The position numbers were made by a program, and so were the translations under genes. From Rhipicephalus microplus (lineage: Eukaryota > Arthropoda > Arachnida > Ixodida > Ixodidae), in assembly GCF_043290135.1 (NCBI RefSeq), contig NC_134710.1, positions 3,378,821 to 3,442,820 on the forward strand: a stretch of 64,000 bases of DNA. The letters run 5' to 3'. Below, piece after piece: positions 31,347-42,640 of this stretch (positions are counted from its first letter, which is position 1; every line of letters starts with the position of its first letter). The notes beneath the pieces were generated by a model. That model saw only the letters and a program-made list of their open reading frames with translations, made no database searches and was not told the DNA's origin.

Positions 31347-31449
31347 TGTGACGAACCAACTAGCCCAGCAACAAGTACTTCCAAGTTTATTTAGCACTTT
31401 CACTAAAGCATCGGCCGGTCTGACCAATGTGCTAGCGACCACAACTCAG

Positions 31450-33429
31450 GGGCAAACAGGATGAGTCAGCGCCCCTCGTGTCCACTATGTGTGCGAGCGT
31501 TTTTGAGCAGTGAATCTCAAAAGTTAGGGCCATGAACAAGCTCTGCCAAGCCCCATACGGCGTTCAACCAGCATAGTCCATAAGACGATTTGTACTACGT
31601 GTAGTTTGTAGTTTGTTCGATAATCTAGTGTTTTGTCCACAGCAGGAAACATGTGATCAGAACTGTGATTTCACTGGTATGAGCACTATCATGTCAATGG
31701 TACATAAAACATGAGCGACATACGAAAAATGTTCTTGGCGTATTCGACCAGTGTGACATTGTGGTGATGGTAAAAAGACCTTGTTGGGCAAACTTGTGCG
31801 GCGCACGAAATCACTACTCGGTGTAGTAACACAACGATTGTGAGTCAACGAGTGATCTGATGAAACGCGTTTTGTCTTATGCAAGCAGGATCAAAGATTG
31901 CAGCACTGGTTGCAGAATGGACTCGTGTCGTGCGGCGCGCAGTGTCACTGGAACACATTCCGGCCTGCGCGGAGCGGTAGATGCACGTGCCCGGTTACAT
32001 GAGGCACTACAATACTGAAGATTTCGCACATTTTCTAATGCACAGCCCGGCCGTTTCTTGCTTTTCATTTCCCGAGAAGCTGTTTGCAGCACGCTGCACC
32101 TTGTCCATTGCATTGTTATTAACGGACAGAGGGCACTGCATGTTTTTATATCTTGTGTTAGGTAAATCTAAAGCATAATTCGGTCTAACGGTTATGAGTG
32201 CAAAGCAGGACAGCATTCTGTCGTGATCTAGTGATAAATAAATCATACTTCCTTGAGGATACTCATGTCTTATTTAGTAGAATTCTCCTCTTACTGGCAG
32301 CAGGTGGCTTTTCAGGCGGAGTGGTTCCACCGATTCCTTCATTTTCCCCAAAAGCACTTTATTATGAATGCGGTCTATTAACCCCCCGTACATTAGACGC
32401 TTCGAGAATTATTCCTGTAGACCGCATTGGTAGAAAGCCATACAACGGCTACCTAATTCGGACTCCAACATGGTGCAAAGCTTCATTCAGCTGCTCCAGT
32501 CCTTAAAATAAAAGAAGTAGAGCAGAAATAGGTCACTTTAAATATGCACGAGCTCCTTGCATTATCGTTTGATATCGATGCGCGTGAAAGCCGTGATGAG
32601 TTTAGCCGAAGCAATGTGAGTTGATACGGTGCTTTGTTTGTCGTCTCGATAACCATTACGGAACTTGTGAGTTACCATGTAAGTGCATAAACAGCAAGGA
32701 GGGCAGGATTAAAGCTGCTTAAAGGCATCTTCACTGTAACACTAGCTATAACATGGCAAGAATCCCCAATAAGTACACTTGATTCAACATTAAATTATAA
32801 ATACAGAGTACAAGAGAATTCAAATGTGAAAATTTAGCCATTTATTGCGAAAATCGGCAGGAAACACATTTTGAGCGGCAAAAAAGATATAATTAACACT
32901 GATAATAGTAGAGTTCAAGGAATGCGTGTTTTATATTTGTTTACTGTTGTGGGAAGACGATAAGAAAGTGTGGTAGCAGAATTATCAGATGTGTGGTTTA
33001 CACGAGATGATTGGTTAGTTAGCAAGTTCCTGATAGTACCCTCAATCGTGCTGCGCTTAAAAGAGCACATAAGTTGGCTCCACGCGAACAACCTTGAATT
33101 TGAAAAGCGGATGACGCGAATACTCGCATCGACGATACATTGAGAGTAAGTTAGTTGGTACGTATCCATTTTTTTTTTTTTCAGAGACCTGGCGTGCAAA
33201 CTCGGACGACGAAATCTTAGCATCCAAGAAGCTTTCTCAGGCTCCTTCTTACGCAAGCGCATCCGGCGGCACCATTCAGCGGGTCGCCCATTCACGATCG
33301 TGAGAAAGTGGGCCCGCGCCGCGGCCCACGCACACAAAGGCAAACAGATGTTCCCACGGCTCGAGCCACACCTGGCCGCCGGGGGGCCTGAAACACTGCG
33401 GCACCGTTCAGCGGGCGCCCTTGGTGTCA
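31450..33429. other. no recognisable feature
   Basis: About 2 kb without a recognised gene. A small inverted repeat (AATGCGGTCTA at 32369, TAGACCGCATT at about 32420) lies within it. Frames at 31877-32113, 32007-32246, 32198-32506 and 32915-33430 lack motifs. Confidence 0.4.
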
Positions 33430-34030
33430 TAAAACGAAATATACAAGTAGAACTCGCCGTTGCGCTAGTTGGTGCATGTCTGAATTAAATAGTCAACCTC
33501 GCGCTAAAATCACACCCACACAAAAGCAGAAAACACTGGACGGGCGCTCTCTTACAACTGTTCATTCCTTGAGGAAAGAGACACCCACTTCTCGTCAACA
33601 CATGCGCAACATGATCGGGCCTTCACTTACCTAATCACTCTATTGGACACATGCTCTTTAGATAACGTGCTTTCGAATCATACAGGTTGAGTGACGTTTA
33701 GTTAACACTATTAATACCCAGTTTTTTTTTTTTTTCATGTGATACGCCTCCAACATTTCCCGTGCTACCTTCCTTTTACTTTTTCCCGGGATCCTAATCT
33801 GTGCGAAGCGTGGTGTGCCTCCACATGAATGGACGTGCGCGCTTAAACGCGCACAGTCCTTATTCTTTACCGTGAGAGCGTATTCCCTCGCTCCATCATT
33901 GGCGCAGCGCCCCGTGTGGCCAACATAGCTCTTCCCGCACCGTAGGGGTATAGGGGTATTTCGTAAACCACTCCGGAGGCGCACTTCGTGAACGGCCGCG
34001 CATGCTTATTTTTGCAGCCGTTCGGCTGTT
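33430..34030 (-). mobile_element. Penelope-like element 3' part with GIY-YIG endonuclease
   Basis: Minus strand: KHARPFTKCAS-like block is disrupted (about 34020-33960), then IPLRCGKSYVGHTGRCANDG (about 33950), ARxxALTVKNKDCARLSAHV, FAQIRIPGKSKRKVAREMLEA. This is the Penelope GIY-YIG endonuclease with YVG and R residues kept, the family's Cys-rich start and the conserved EAxxI-like helix. The frame 33984-33658 is open but its start is upstream, out of frame. The distal end has CACCAACTAGCGCAACGGCG (minus strand, about 33472), the probable 3' terminus. The RT is missing. Confidence 0.8.
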
Positions 34031-34335
34031 GAGCATGACTTCCACTGATGCGAGGGCATGACTTCCATGTATGTGTGTTTTCTTCCTCAGTGTGGTTGTG
34101 ATTTTGGCGCGAACTTAACTATTTGATTCAAAACACGCAAAATACTTCCCATTGCCGCGTCAAACAAAAAGCCGTGCTGGCTCATTAACCTGGCTTTCTT
34201 GGCACTCCGCCAATTGCTGCCAAGAGGGTTATGCTGGCATGGAGGTATACCTGCAACAAAAACGCTGTCTCACTTATTATTGAAACTCATAAAGTGACAA
34301 GCGGGAACAAACTTTTCAGCTGTATTAAATATTTT
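34031..34335. other. no recognisable feature (possible Penelope linker)
   Basis: The minus-strand stretch reads like a further Penelope linker (about 34190-34100: a HGFLFDAAMGSILRVL-type peptide) but no diagnostic RT motif is visible. Confidence 0.3.
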
Positions 34336-34790
34336 AAAGCGACACTATAAGAACGCTTTTTCGCGTACTCATAAAGTACTACCACGAAAACACCACTCTC
34401 CTTGCGACAGAACGCTCGGTAAGCGAGAAAATGCGCGTAAGGAAAATGTGCGTGTAGACGCCACCTTGAGATTCCCACACCAGAGATTTTGAAGGCACGT
34501 AGTTTCTACGCGATAAAAATCAAGTACGTTGTCATCTGTGTGAACCACCGACCTAACGCACGAAGCTTCAGAGAATTTCGTCGAGCAAACATTGCGAAAA
34601 TACGAAAAATAAATTGTGAAACTTTTGACGTCACACACGGAGATTTCGGCGCTAAATTCTAAAACAAAACAGAAACCTTAATTTTCTCCGCTCATAATGA
34701 ACTTATGATAATTAAACGCATGACATTACACTTTTCAGAGTACAGTCGGCCAATCTCAACCAAGTCATTGTTTCTCTACACTGTCCTTTT
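34336..34790 (-). mobile_element. MITE, family with AAAGGGACAC-type ends, copy a
   Basis: Ends TTAAAGCGACACTATAAGAA (34335) and, inverted, TTTAAAAGGACAGTGTAGAG (from 34792) are imperfect terminal inverted repeats. The internal TTTTCTCCGCTCATAATGAA (about 34683) is the inverse of a block in 60960-61440, so the two are opposite-orientation copies of one family. No transposase is present. Confidence 0.6.
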
Positions 34791-35390
34791 AAATTACGAC
34801 TTTTCTAATAGTGATTCCATTCATTCCTTTCGTACATAGGGTTGTCCTTCAGATAGTGTTCGAATATTTCATATTCTCAAGTGCATCTACAACACGAAAA
34901 CTCCGCACAACTCTGCTGCATATATATGTCATGTAGAGTAGCAAATTGTGTAGCGGAGCACAATGCCTCGCGTTGAGAGCCGTACTTTACTAAAACTCAC
35001 CCAAGTATGTTCATCTGATTACAGGAAAGCGAATAAAAAAGCGACCCTCATGCAGCACTCGGTAGTCGGAGAGTGCCATGTTGCTTCACTTCTGATTAGC
35101 TGCGCGCCACCTCCTTTTAAATGAATACGACCCACTTTTGATGGTTTGACGAATACGACTCACTGGTCATGGCATGAATAATGCCACAACTCCGTCGCGT
35201 ACGTCGTCAAACACTTCCCGCCAGACAGCGGTCACATATATACCCGCGGACGGGTGTGTGCCACAAGTATGCGGGTATGTGCCACAGGTGATTGACAGTT
35301 TCTGTCTGCCCACAAACGGCGAAAACAGACATGGGTAATCGTAACACGTGAGTGTTAACGAGATCGGCAGTGTCGGCCCGATGAATACAA
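34791..35390. other. no recognisable feature
   Basis: No gene or repeat is recognised. A 92-codon minus frame at 35207-35485 partly overlaps the tRNA-like repeat and has no motif. Confidence 0.4.
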
Positions 35391-35394
35391 TGAA

Positions 35395-35740
35395 TAAATG
35401 TCAGGGTCCAAGCAGAAGTCAAACTCTGCGTGGCAATCAAGTGTTCTACCACAGAGCCACGCGTGGTCTCGGAACTACTTTTCAAATAGACCCTGATGTT
35501 CCTGAAACGTCATCAGTAATTGCAGAGATAAGTTATTCCGTTTTCTAAACATTGTGTTCCTATAATACAGCCGTCACGTTGCGTTAACGTTAATTGTAGT
35601 TAGTTGCCATCCGCTCAAGTTGATTTATGTAGCAGTGTCCAGGGCTACACCATCCTCGCCATCACCAGCGCTTCATATCAGCTTCTGGTATTGATAATAT
35701 TCATCGTGCTGTTGGCATCGTTACGCAACTATAACCACCG
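35395..35740 (-). repeat. third tRNA-like SINE/composite repeat, copy b
   Basis: GCGTGGCAATCAAGTGTTCT at 35428 mirrors 30085-30105, and CGCTCAAGTTGATTTATGTA (35611) mirrors 30270-30290. The shared order over about 340 bases in the same orientation shows homologous copies of one composite repeat. Box B is partly lost here. Confidence 0.65.
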
Positions 35741-36116
35741 GGTTATATAATGCATATTCGGATGTGTAACGTATACCTCTGCAGCGTGCACTCTTACATA
35801 CACTTAGGGCAACTTCGTGACGTTTCGCTCAATAAAAAATTTAGAACAGAGTCACCTTCTGTGCACATGCTTCGCATAACATCGATTTGCAAAGTACGTG
35901 GAATCTGCCGGGTCCAGTCGACTCCTAAAAGTTCTCTGCACTTGTCGAACTTTCAGGATCGGAGTGTCGGCAGGATTTGATTTTTATTTGTTACAAAGCA
36001 TGCCCTAACAACGCCACTGTTCGGGGGGAGCCTTTTGCACCACACCTGGCCTCCATTTAGAGCGACTACGTTGCTGGGCATTGTCACGAGGCGGCCACTC
36101 TGCTTTTCTCGTTGGC

Positions 36117-36195
<79 letters not shown>
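36117..36195. repeat. (AAT)n microsatellite
   Basis: About 26 perfect AAT units. Poly-I, poly-Y and poly-N frames over it are artefacts. Confidence 0.97.
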
Positions 36196-37030
36196 CAGTG
36201 GGAACATTCAAAATGTACTGCGCCATCTATCGATGATCATGTAAAGTAAACTCGATCAGACATGTCGAGTTGTGCACGGAAGTGAAACCAGTAGCGTTTC
36301 GCAGCACTTACGGTGCACGTTGCATCTTCATTCTGCGATGACTTCCCGTTGCTTCGTGCGCTGTTCAGCCCTAACATTACCCGGAATAAGGTAGGACTGA
36401 TATTAATCAAATTTATCACTCACTTGAAGGAAGAAAAGAACATGCCGACACGCACTTGTTTGATGAACAATATCGGCACCTTGGGAAGTCACCAGAATGC
36501 GCAAAAGCGCTCTGCAACCTCACCTCTTATTTTTTCGTGAATATTAAGTACTCGACTGCAACACAGCTACACTTACAGAAGAATAGTTTGTGACGTATGC
36601 ATTTTAATAAAACAGGCGGCCGACATCGCAGACGCGCCAGAGAGCACGCTTAATCCAGCATAGCTTGTCGGTGTTGAACATAAACGAAAGCAAGGACTTA
36701 CTAATTTACACGCGCAGACACAGTAAATCGGTGCACGAGATCACAGCCACTGCTTTCGCCCTTCGCTTTACAGCCTCCACTTTCTACGGCCAGCATGCGC
36801 TGCGAACACACTTCATACATGTTATCTCACCGGAGGGATTTATTTGTTAAGTAGATCTAAAGTCTCTGGAATGGGGAGAGCTAGTACCACATTTGTTTTC
36901 TCTCGCCGCCACACGCTTTCGGCGTGCTTCGCCACATAAAGGGTCTGCTCCCTCACCTCGCTAGTGTTTCGGCGCATTCTCGCCCTTTTGAATGAATGAA
37001 TATATGCCCGAATTTCTACGGACGAGATAT
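36196..37030. other. no recognisable feature
   Basis: No domain or repeat boundary. Two frames of 60-75 codons lack motifs. Confidence 0.4.
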
Positions 37031-37200
37031 ATCTGCATTACGAATATGAATGACAGGTGGTAACATAAAAATCATGGCATGCATTTTATATGCAGCAGGA
37101 TTCACATGGCGCGCTCATTGTGGGCTCGCTTGATTTGCACAAAAATTGGTACTTTGTCAGGCCACTGTATCACGAACATGAATTCAAGGTAGAAACCTGG
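37031..37200 (+). repeat. single unit of the CCAAAATTGGT-type tandem repeat
   Basis: GAATGACAGGTGGTAACA (37050) and GGGCTCGCTTGATTTGCACA with AAAATTGGTACT (37122-37155) match units of the tandem block at 42248-42640. Confidence 0.5.
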
Positions 37201-37204
37201 AAAT

Positions 37205-37375
37205 CGTGACGTGTTGCATATGGTCAACATCAGACCAAATGCGTCACGTTTAAATATTCATTTTTTCCATGGGCTTTCGAAACTTCGAAAGCATTACCAA
37301 ATAAAATTGTTGAATGCCAATCAGTGGATGAATTTATCGCAAAACTGGAATCTTTCCTTGAGTGAAGTTAAAGTT
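37205..37375 (+). pseudogene. LINE ORF2 C-terminal remnant
   Basis: One frame reads KCVTFKYSFFPW then KALPNKIVECQSVDEFIAKL and stops at 37363. This resembles the final block of CR1/Jockey-group LINE proteins (RTxxYxxSFFPRTIxxWNxLP, then SVxxFxxxL). The W-N core is lost. It points opposite to the minus-strand LINE next to it, so two LINE ends abut here. Confidence 0.5.
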
Positions 37376-37569
37376 GAAATGTATTTGCATCATCATAATG
37401 CTGGAATGCTCGGGCGAAAAGTGAAATCAATTCACATAAAGCGCCCGAGCCCCCATACACCAAGCACACGAAAAGGGCTACAATATGCGCTAACAAACAT
37501 TTTAACCGTTTCACATAGCAGTTCAAACTCTAATGCTATATAACATAATGCTAACAGCTCGATAATAAT

Positions 37570-37985
37570 TACAAATACACAGAAACACTAACACCACTTG
37601 AAGAATAAAGCACTCACAGCATGGAATGAAACACTCTCGTATATTGCGTGTGTCGCCCTCTTCCACATCCATGTATTGGAAAATCAGTTTGTTCAACAGA
37701 ACTGCAAGAGCATGACGTAAAATTTGCTGTCCATGCTTAGTACGACAAAATGAAACGAACCAATATTTTTTTGGTGCAAAATGCATATACAGAGGTATTC
37801 GTTTTCAGCGATGATATGCTTAGAAATGCATGCTCGCAGTTATACACAGATTGTTTGTAGCGCTTACATAAAAATATCTCGTAAAGTTGAGACACGGGAA
37901 TAATTTTAAGCTGGCGGAAGAGTTCAGCAGTGTGTGCATTGTAATCAGCATTAGCGATATGAGCCAACGCCTTCTTTTGTACCAC
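37570..37985 (-). pseudogene. RT thumb and C terminus of minus-strand LINE
   Basis: Minus strand: MVQKKALAHIANADYNAHTA, LFRQLKIIPVSQLYEIFLCK (LQKKAIR...HTxPLFxxLxIL...LY, the post-RT block of CR1/L2 elements), then after a frameshift KHGQQILRHALAVLLNKL (equivalent of the RxxYGxxSLxxxxPxxWNxL end block). It supports CR1/L2 affinity. Confidence 0.7.
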
Positions 37986-38424
37986 ATGCAGTTAGTTTAC
38001 TAATGTTAGAGGATGTGGTATTTTCTCAAACCAGAAAACAATATAGTTAAGGTGCGATAAGAAGGTTGTGTTAGAGATTGAAACTTTTACGGATACGGGA
38101 AGGTATAGCGAAATTTCGCTAGAACACCTACACACCTATTTAGGTGAGCCATAACTGAGCTAACATGGGGATTCAAGCTCATGTTCTTTTTTTTATTGAA
38201 ATGTATTCAAGCGTTTTTACAGTATACATCCACTATTCCAATGTTACCGTTGTTGAACTTTATCATTGGTTCTAATGTAAGCGTACTGTGACGCGCATGG
38301 AATAGCACAGCTTTTTCTTTAAGAATTTATTAACAAACAGTTTGCAGTGCTTCATATACTAAGTTTTTCCGTTGTTTTATTGATCGCCAAGATTAGGTGC
38401 TATATGTCGTTGTTCTTTAACAGG

Positions 38425-39216
38425 AGGCTTGTGTCATCCGCTTACAAAATATAACTTGGAGCGTCGCTAATAGTTGTTACATCATCAATATTGCTACATG
38501 CATGTTGACATTTTGCCGTACGATGCTCGTGTGTCCGTGGCGAAGAGTGGTCTCCGCTCGGTGTCTGGTCAACCAGTCACGCCGCTGCTGCTGGTTTGAA
38601 ATATAGTTCATTCACAGCCTCGTCGATACGGCGTCTCTTCTTTTCCGCATCATATTTGGTGGAGGTGCGGGGTACGTTCCATAATAAAAAAATATCGGTC
38701 CAGGATACTTCCCTGAGAGACTTCAATGGTGATATTCTGGTAATCAGACACGTGGTTTCCTATCGCCATACGCTGGCATATATATTGGAGGTAAGTTTTT
38801 GGGAGAAGAGCTGTGATTCCACGAATACCATACAATTCCACGTTTTCGAAAAGTATTCCATGATTTATTCGATCGAACGCCTTCGAGTAGTCTACAAATA
38901 CTCCGATGCATCATTCCTTGTTTTCAATAGACTCAAGAAATTATTGTTTTTGCTTTAGGAGACCTGTTTTTGTGGACCTTTTCAGTAGGAAGCCATATTG
39001 TGAAGAAGTACTCAAATTATATTTTATGCAGAATTTCATTAGCCGTTTATAAGTTATCTCCTCCAAGCCCTTGAAAAAAATTGACAGAATCAAAATTGGC
39101 CTATAGTTGGCCATGCCATTTCTGTGACCACTTTTAAAAAGTATACTCACTTTAGCTACTTGCATCAGTTTTGAAAAGCAACCTGAAGTAATCGATTGGT
39201 TATATACATAAGCCAA
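38425..39216 (-). pseudogene. reverse transcriptase of minus-strand LINE
   Basis: Frame 39216-38941 has QVAKVSILFKSGHRNGMANY, RPILILSIFFKGLEEITYKRL and SQYGFLLKRSTKTGLL, the finger motifs. After a shift come FDRINHGILF-like motif A (about 38880-38850), TIEVSQGSILDRYFF (motif B, 38723-38680) and ADDTSLLLK (motif C, 38441-38415, with the codon before ADD a stop). Catalytic aspartates are thus traceable, but the gene is broken. Confidence 0.8.
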
Positions 39217-39939
39217 TACTGGTGCTATAGTTTAATCCCGAGTTTAACCGGAATTGTCTCTATGCCATCGATATCACGTGCTTAGCTGTTTTCAAATGAG
39301 TAAAATATAGCACATATTTTGACCTCACTGGTTGGTTCGAGATACATGCTCGAAGGGTTCCTGTTTATAGCATGATTTGTCTTACTTGACCTTCGCGGAC
39401 CGGACACAACATCTCTAAGAAATTATTAAACTGGTGAGCAAGCTCGAACCTCTCAATATGATGTCCTTGATGGGTTAGCTCAGTGACTGCTGGCGAGACC
39501 GGTGTGCGATTTAGCAAACTGCAGAGCTTATCCCACATCTGCGCACTGTCCTTACACTTCTTTTTGCTAAATTGATCATACAGAAAACAACGGTTTTCAT
39601 TTTTTTTTTGAAAAGTGTTAAGCTTATTGCGCTATTTTTTTTCCACCTGGTTTTAAAAAATATTTAGAACAATCTTGCTTTCTTTTTTATTCTGCATAGA
39701 CACTCGCGTTTGATCCACGGTTTCTGGCTTTTGTTACATTTTGGCAATATTATTTTCTTTAAAATGCTCGAAATATATACGTTTCAAAGCAAGAATGAAA
39801 ACCTTGTAGACAGCGCCAGCCGTTAAAGAATGCTGAACGTCACTTCAAGTTTCTTTTTCAAGGCATGCGTAGAAGGCACTTAAAGTTGTTGGTACGATAT
39901 TTCGTACCGTCGTTACGTCATTCATTCGCGTGTATGTAA

Positions 39940-40200
39940 GTTGACCTTCAACCCTGATAAACAAACAAATCGGTAAGTGGTCGCTGGTATAACAATTGAG
40001 GACACCGGTTGTCAAGCTTTCTGTATTTGTAATGAAAAGGTCGATGAGTCTGTGTGGGATGTAACGCGCGTTGCCGTATCTGTTACGATGGCCTGACCAT
40101 GATGACTCTACTGCGGAAAAAGGTGCTTCTGAATTGCGGCTTGCTTTTAAGATATCAATATTCAGGTCTCCGCCAAGAACTAGTTTCGTTTTTTTTAATT
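39940..40200 (-). pseudogene. APE endonuclease C-terminal part of minus-strand LINE
   Basis: Minus strand: LGGDLNIDILKA (about 40180-40150; the GDxN catalytic block), then after a shift RLIDLFITNTESLTTGVLNC and YTSDHLPICLFI (about 40050-39960; the SDH catalytic block). Asp, Asn and the terminal Asp-His are kept. Confidence 0.8.
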
Positions 40201-40545
40201 CACATGATTGAAAAGCTTTTCAAGGTATTAAATAAAATTTCGCATGTGTTCCTTTGGTGGCCGATACACGACAGTGAAAAAAACGCCAGGCCTGCGCGGA
40301 AGGCGCAGCACAGTTACAGCGAAAGCTAGAAAAGCGGCCTTTCAGAGCCTTTTCTAAACACTCATTGGGTAACTACTGCAAGCACACTTGCTTGATACCT
40401 ACTAAGGCATTCATAATAATTTTGGGGGGTAGTAGGCCGGCATTCGCTAGGCTATTTTTCGTCATTCTTCTGAGAGGCGTGGTATCAGTTAAACACTTGA
40501 AAGGAATTTTGTGCCAATTGTTCATGCAATGGCTGACGACAATGA

Positions 40546-40787
40546 TGATTGATTGATATGTGGGGTTTAACGTCCCAAAACCACCATATGATTATGAGAG
40601 ACGCCGTAGTGGAGGGCTCCGGAAATTTCGACCACCTGGGGTTCTTTAACGTGCACCCAAATCTGAGCACATGGGCCTACAACATTTCCGCCTCGATTGG
40701 AAATGCAGCCGCCGCAGCCGGCATTCGAACCCACGACCTGCGGGTCAGTAGCCGAGTACCTTAGCCACTAGACCACCGCGGCGGGGC
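40546..40787 (-). mobile_element. tRNA-derived SINE copy 5
   Basis: Inverted full-length copy: 3' end GATTGATTGATATGTGGGG at 40547, tRNA head with box B (GGGTTCGAATGCC inverse, about 40722) and box A near 40760. CTGACGACAATGA flanks both sides (40533-40545 and 40788-40800), a perfect 13-bp target duplication within the CR1/L2-type LINE. Confidence 0.95.
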
Positions 40788-41024
40788 CTGACGACAATGA
40801 GGAATTATGGCTAAAGTGCGTATGCGCCACAGATAATAGGGGAACAAGAACAATATTATGTAATGGGTCGGAGCATTGGACGGCCCACTCGTTACGCTAT
40901 TCGCATTGTGCGACGTCTGGTTGTTCTTTTGCTGTTTTAAAACGCTTTAGAAGTCGTATTAACGTGATTGCTTTCCCGACACCAAGCCTGCGTAAGGCCA
41001 GTATGACAGCAAGTCGCAAGCACC

Positions 41025-41240
41025 GGCGTAGTTCAGTGGTAGAATACTGGGATGGCACCTAGCGGACCCATGTTCCAGCCCCACTGTGTAATTGGTGCTA
41101 GGGTTTTCTTTTTTCTAATTTCGCGCAATGTGGTTACGGTACCGGCGGCGGCGGTGGACAACTGCACGTAACCCGAGTTGTGATCTCATAGCAGTTCTCG
41201 CTGTAAAAAAAATCGCGGGATAATAGCGTCAAAGACTCTA
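41025..41240 (+). repeat. tRNA-derived SINE (fourth family)
   Basis: Head CACCGGCGTAGTTCAGTGGT with box A (GTAGTTCAGTGGTAGAA) and box B-like TGTTCCAGCCCC (about 41070), then a T-rich stretch, a GGCGGCGGCGGTGG tract (41145) and GTTCTCGCTGTAAAAAAAAT (41195). It is probably a Pol III-type SINE and not a working tRNA gene: the head continues straight into a long body. Confidence 0.6.
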
Positions 41241-41374
41241 TGTCCATGGGATACAATGAAAAGAACTCCCACGCATTTCCCCGAGGGTGAACATGGTTAA
41301 GTGCGAATACACGGGGTGATGCTATGAGGGGTATTTATTAATTCGCACTAATATATTTATTAATCACACTATGG

Positions 41375-41700
41375 TGCCTTTATGGTGTAATGGTTCCTGG
41401 GAATCGCAATTTGATCACACGGGGGAGTTTACGTTAACTCACTAGTGAATGCCAACCGGTTTTAACTTTACTCCCCCTCACGACCCGTTCTCGACGAGAG
41501 ACTGAGAGAGAAGGCGGGCGCGCGAGAGAGAGGGGTGCGCGCGCAGCTGCAGTGAGCGAGGAGAGCGGAGGAGCGAGCGAAGGGGGAGGGGGTATAAGGC
41601 GCGTTACTGACACCGATATCAGCGTCGCGCCCGTGGCTTATTGGGTAGAGCGTCGCGCTGCGGCCCGCCAAGTCCTCTTTCTTTTAAAGATAGAAAGAAG
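41375..41700 (+). repeat. GC-rich tRNA-like repeat with purine-rich tract
   Basis: A degraded tRNA-like motif (TTATGGTGTAATGGTTCCTG, 41380) precedes a CG- and AG-rich tract (41500-41595). Another tRNA-like box A (GTGGCTTATTGGGTAGAGCG, 41632) follows, then a box B-poor segment. It interrupts the LINE endonuclease at 41684-41840. Class uncertain. Confidence 0.4.
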
Positions 41701-41889
41701 ACTGCGGACGCCGCCGACGGCGGTGGATGGTTTGGGGTCGCTTATAAAGTGTATTCACACTTAAAAACTTGGCATCAATTTCACGTTGTAACTCACGCTT
41801 CACGAGAATTGCTAAACCCCTATCTTGCTTATGTTCCCTAATAAGTAAAAAGCTTTGATAACCACCACGGTTCAAAACATCAGTAGTTT

Positions 41890-42090
41890 AACCTATTCAT
41901 CTAAGAAAACTGATAATTCATCCTCCTTGTTTCTGAGGGAACGAACATTCAAGTGAAAACAGGTGAAAGTTAGGGTTTTTACAAATTTGAATTGCATTGT
42001 GTACATAGTGCACATAGGCATGTAATCCATAAGGTATATGTTTTCAGGAGCTTGTGTAAACGCATGGTGCTTTTTGATGTGTGATGCCAC
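41890..42090 (-). pseudogene. start of LINE endonuclease, minus strand
   Basis: FTCFHLNVRSLRNKEDELSV is the classic opening of CR1/L2 APE endonucleases (xxNxRSLRNKxxEL). It defines the right end of the minus-strand LINE coding region. Confidence 0.8.
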
Positions 42091-42124
42091 TTTTGAAATT
42101 TTCTTTTGGGCGATGTTGATCTAT

Positions 42125-42240
42125 TATTGAAGCATTCTCTGTTTTTTTTGTTATTGACATGCCCAGCTATATTTTTCTAACCACTTCCTGTATGGGCCTG
42201 TACAAAGGCCTACAGTATTGTTAAATAAATAAATTAATAG
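42125..42240 (+). mobile_element. LINE 3' end fragment
   Basis: GTATGGGCCTGTACAAAGGC followed by TACAGTATTGTTAAATAAAT ends in a (TAAA)n-type tail at about 42220-42238, typical of a CR1/L2-like 3' UTR on the plus strand. Confidence 0.5.
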
Positions 42241-42247
42241 TTATGGC

Positions 42248-42640
42248 GCAAATGGTGTGCTCACAGCTGGTTGGCTGGCTTGATATTCACCAAAATCGGT
42301 AATGCGTGAGGCACGACGAACACAACTGACAAGTCCTACCATGAGACTAGTGACCTGCACGTCAGTGCTGGCGTGACTTGCGTGCCACTACCTTGGTGGG
42401 CTCGCGGCCGGTTCGCTATTCCTCGACAACATTGGCAATGCAGGAGGTGACTGTATGACGGACATAAATGACAGGTTGTTACAGAAAAATTTGACATGCA
42501 TGTCATGTAAGCCATGGTTTGCATGCCGTGCTTATGGTGCATTCGCGGCCGGTTCGCCATTTTGATATAAACCAAAATTGGTGGGGCGGGACGTTACTGA
42601 ACGATGAACATGAATGACACGTTACAACAAGAAAATGTTT
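42248..42640 (+). repeat. imperfect tandem repeat block (about 150-190 bp units)
   Basis: Units share GCGGCCGGTTCG (42407, 42545), a CACCAAAATCGG / AACCAAAATTGG block, and ACATAAATGACAGGTTGTTA / ACATGAATGACACGTTACAA. Inverse-like echoes continue to 42800 (TTCATGTTCGTTTTACAG). One more unit lies at 37031-37200, so the family is dispersed. Confidence 0.55.

Larger units (their letters stand above)
37400..42110 (-). mobile_element. CR1/L2-type LINE, minus strand, near-complete ORF2 with insertions
   Basis: From right to left: endonuclease start (42090-41890), GGVAILVKREL-like block (41840-41700), insertions (GC-rich tRNA-like DNA 41375-41700, SINE-like 41025-41240, SINE 5 40546-40787), endonuclease middle and end (40200-39940), linker, RT (39216-38430) and C-terminal segment (37985-37570). 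The layout is an APE-RT protein without RNase H. Stops and frameshifts are scattered. The left end is approximate. Confidence 0.75.

Noticed and set aside
31021..34030. Hammerhead ribozyme in Penelope-like ends
   Set aside because: These ribozymes are known in Penelope-like elements, but I did not find a CTGATGAG...GAAA core in the readable ends.
35953..36244. Frames with long I, Y or N runs
   Set aside because: Translation of the (AAT)n microsatellite.
14326..41130. tRNA genes at SINE heads (for example 14339, 27296, 41030)
   Set aside because: Boxes A and B are present, but the acceptor stems do not pair and the sequences run into long shared bodies with target duplications, so they are SINEs.
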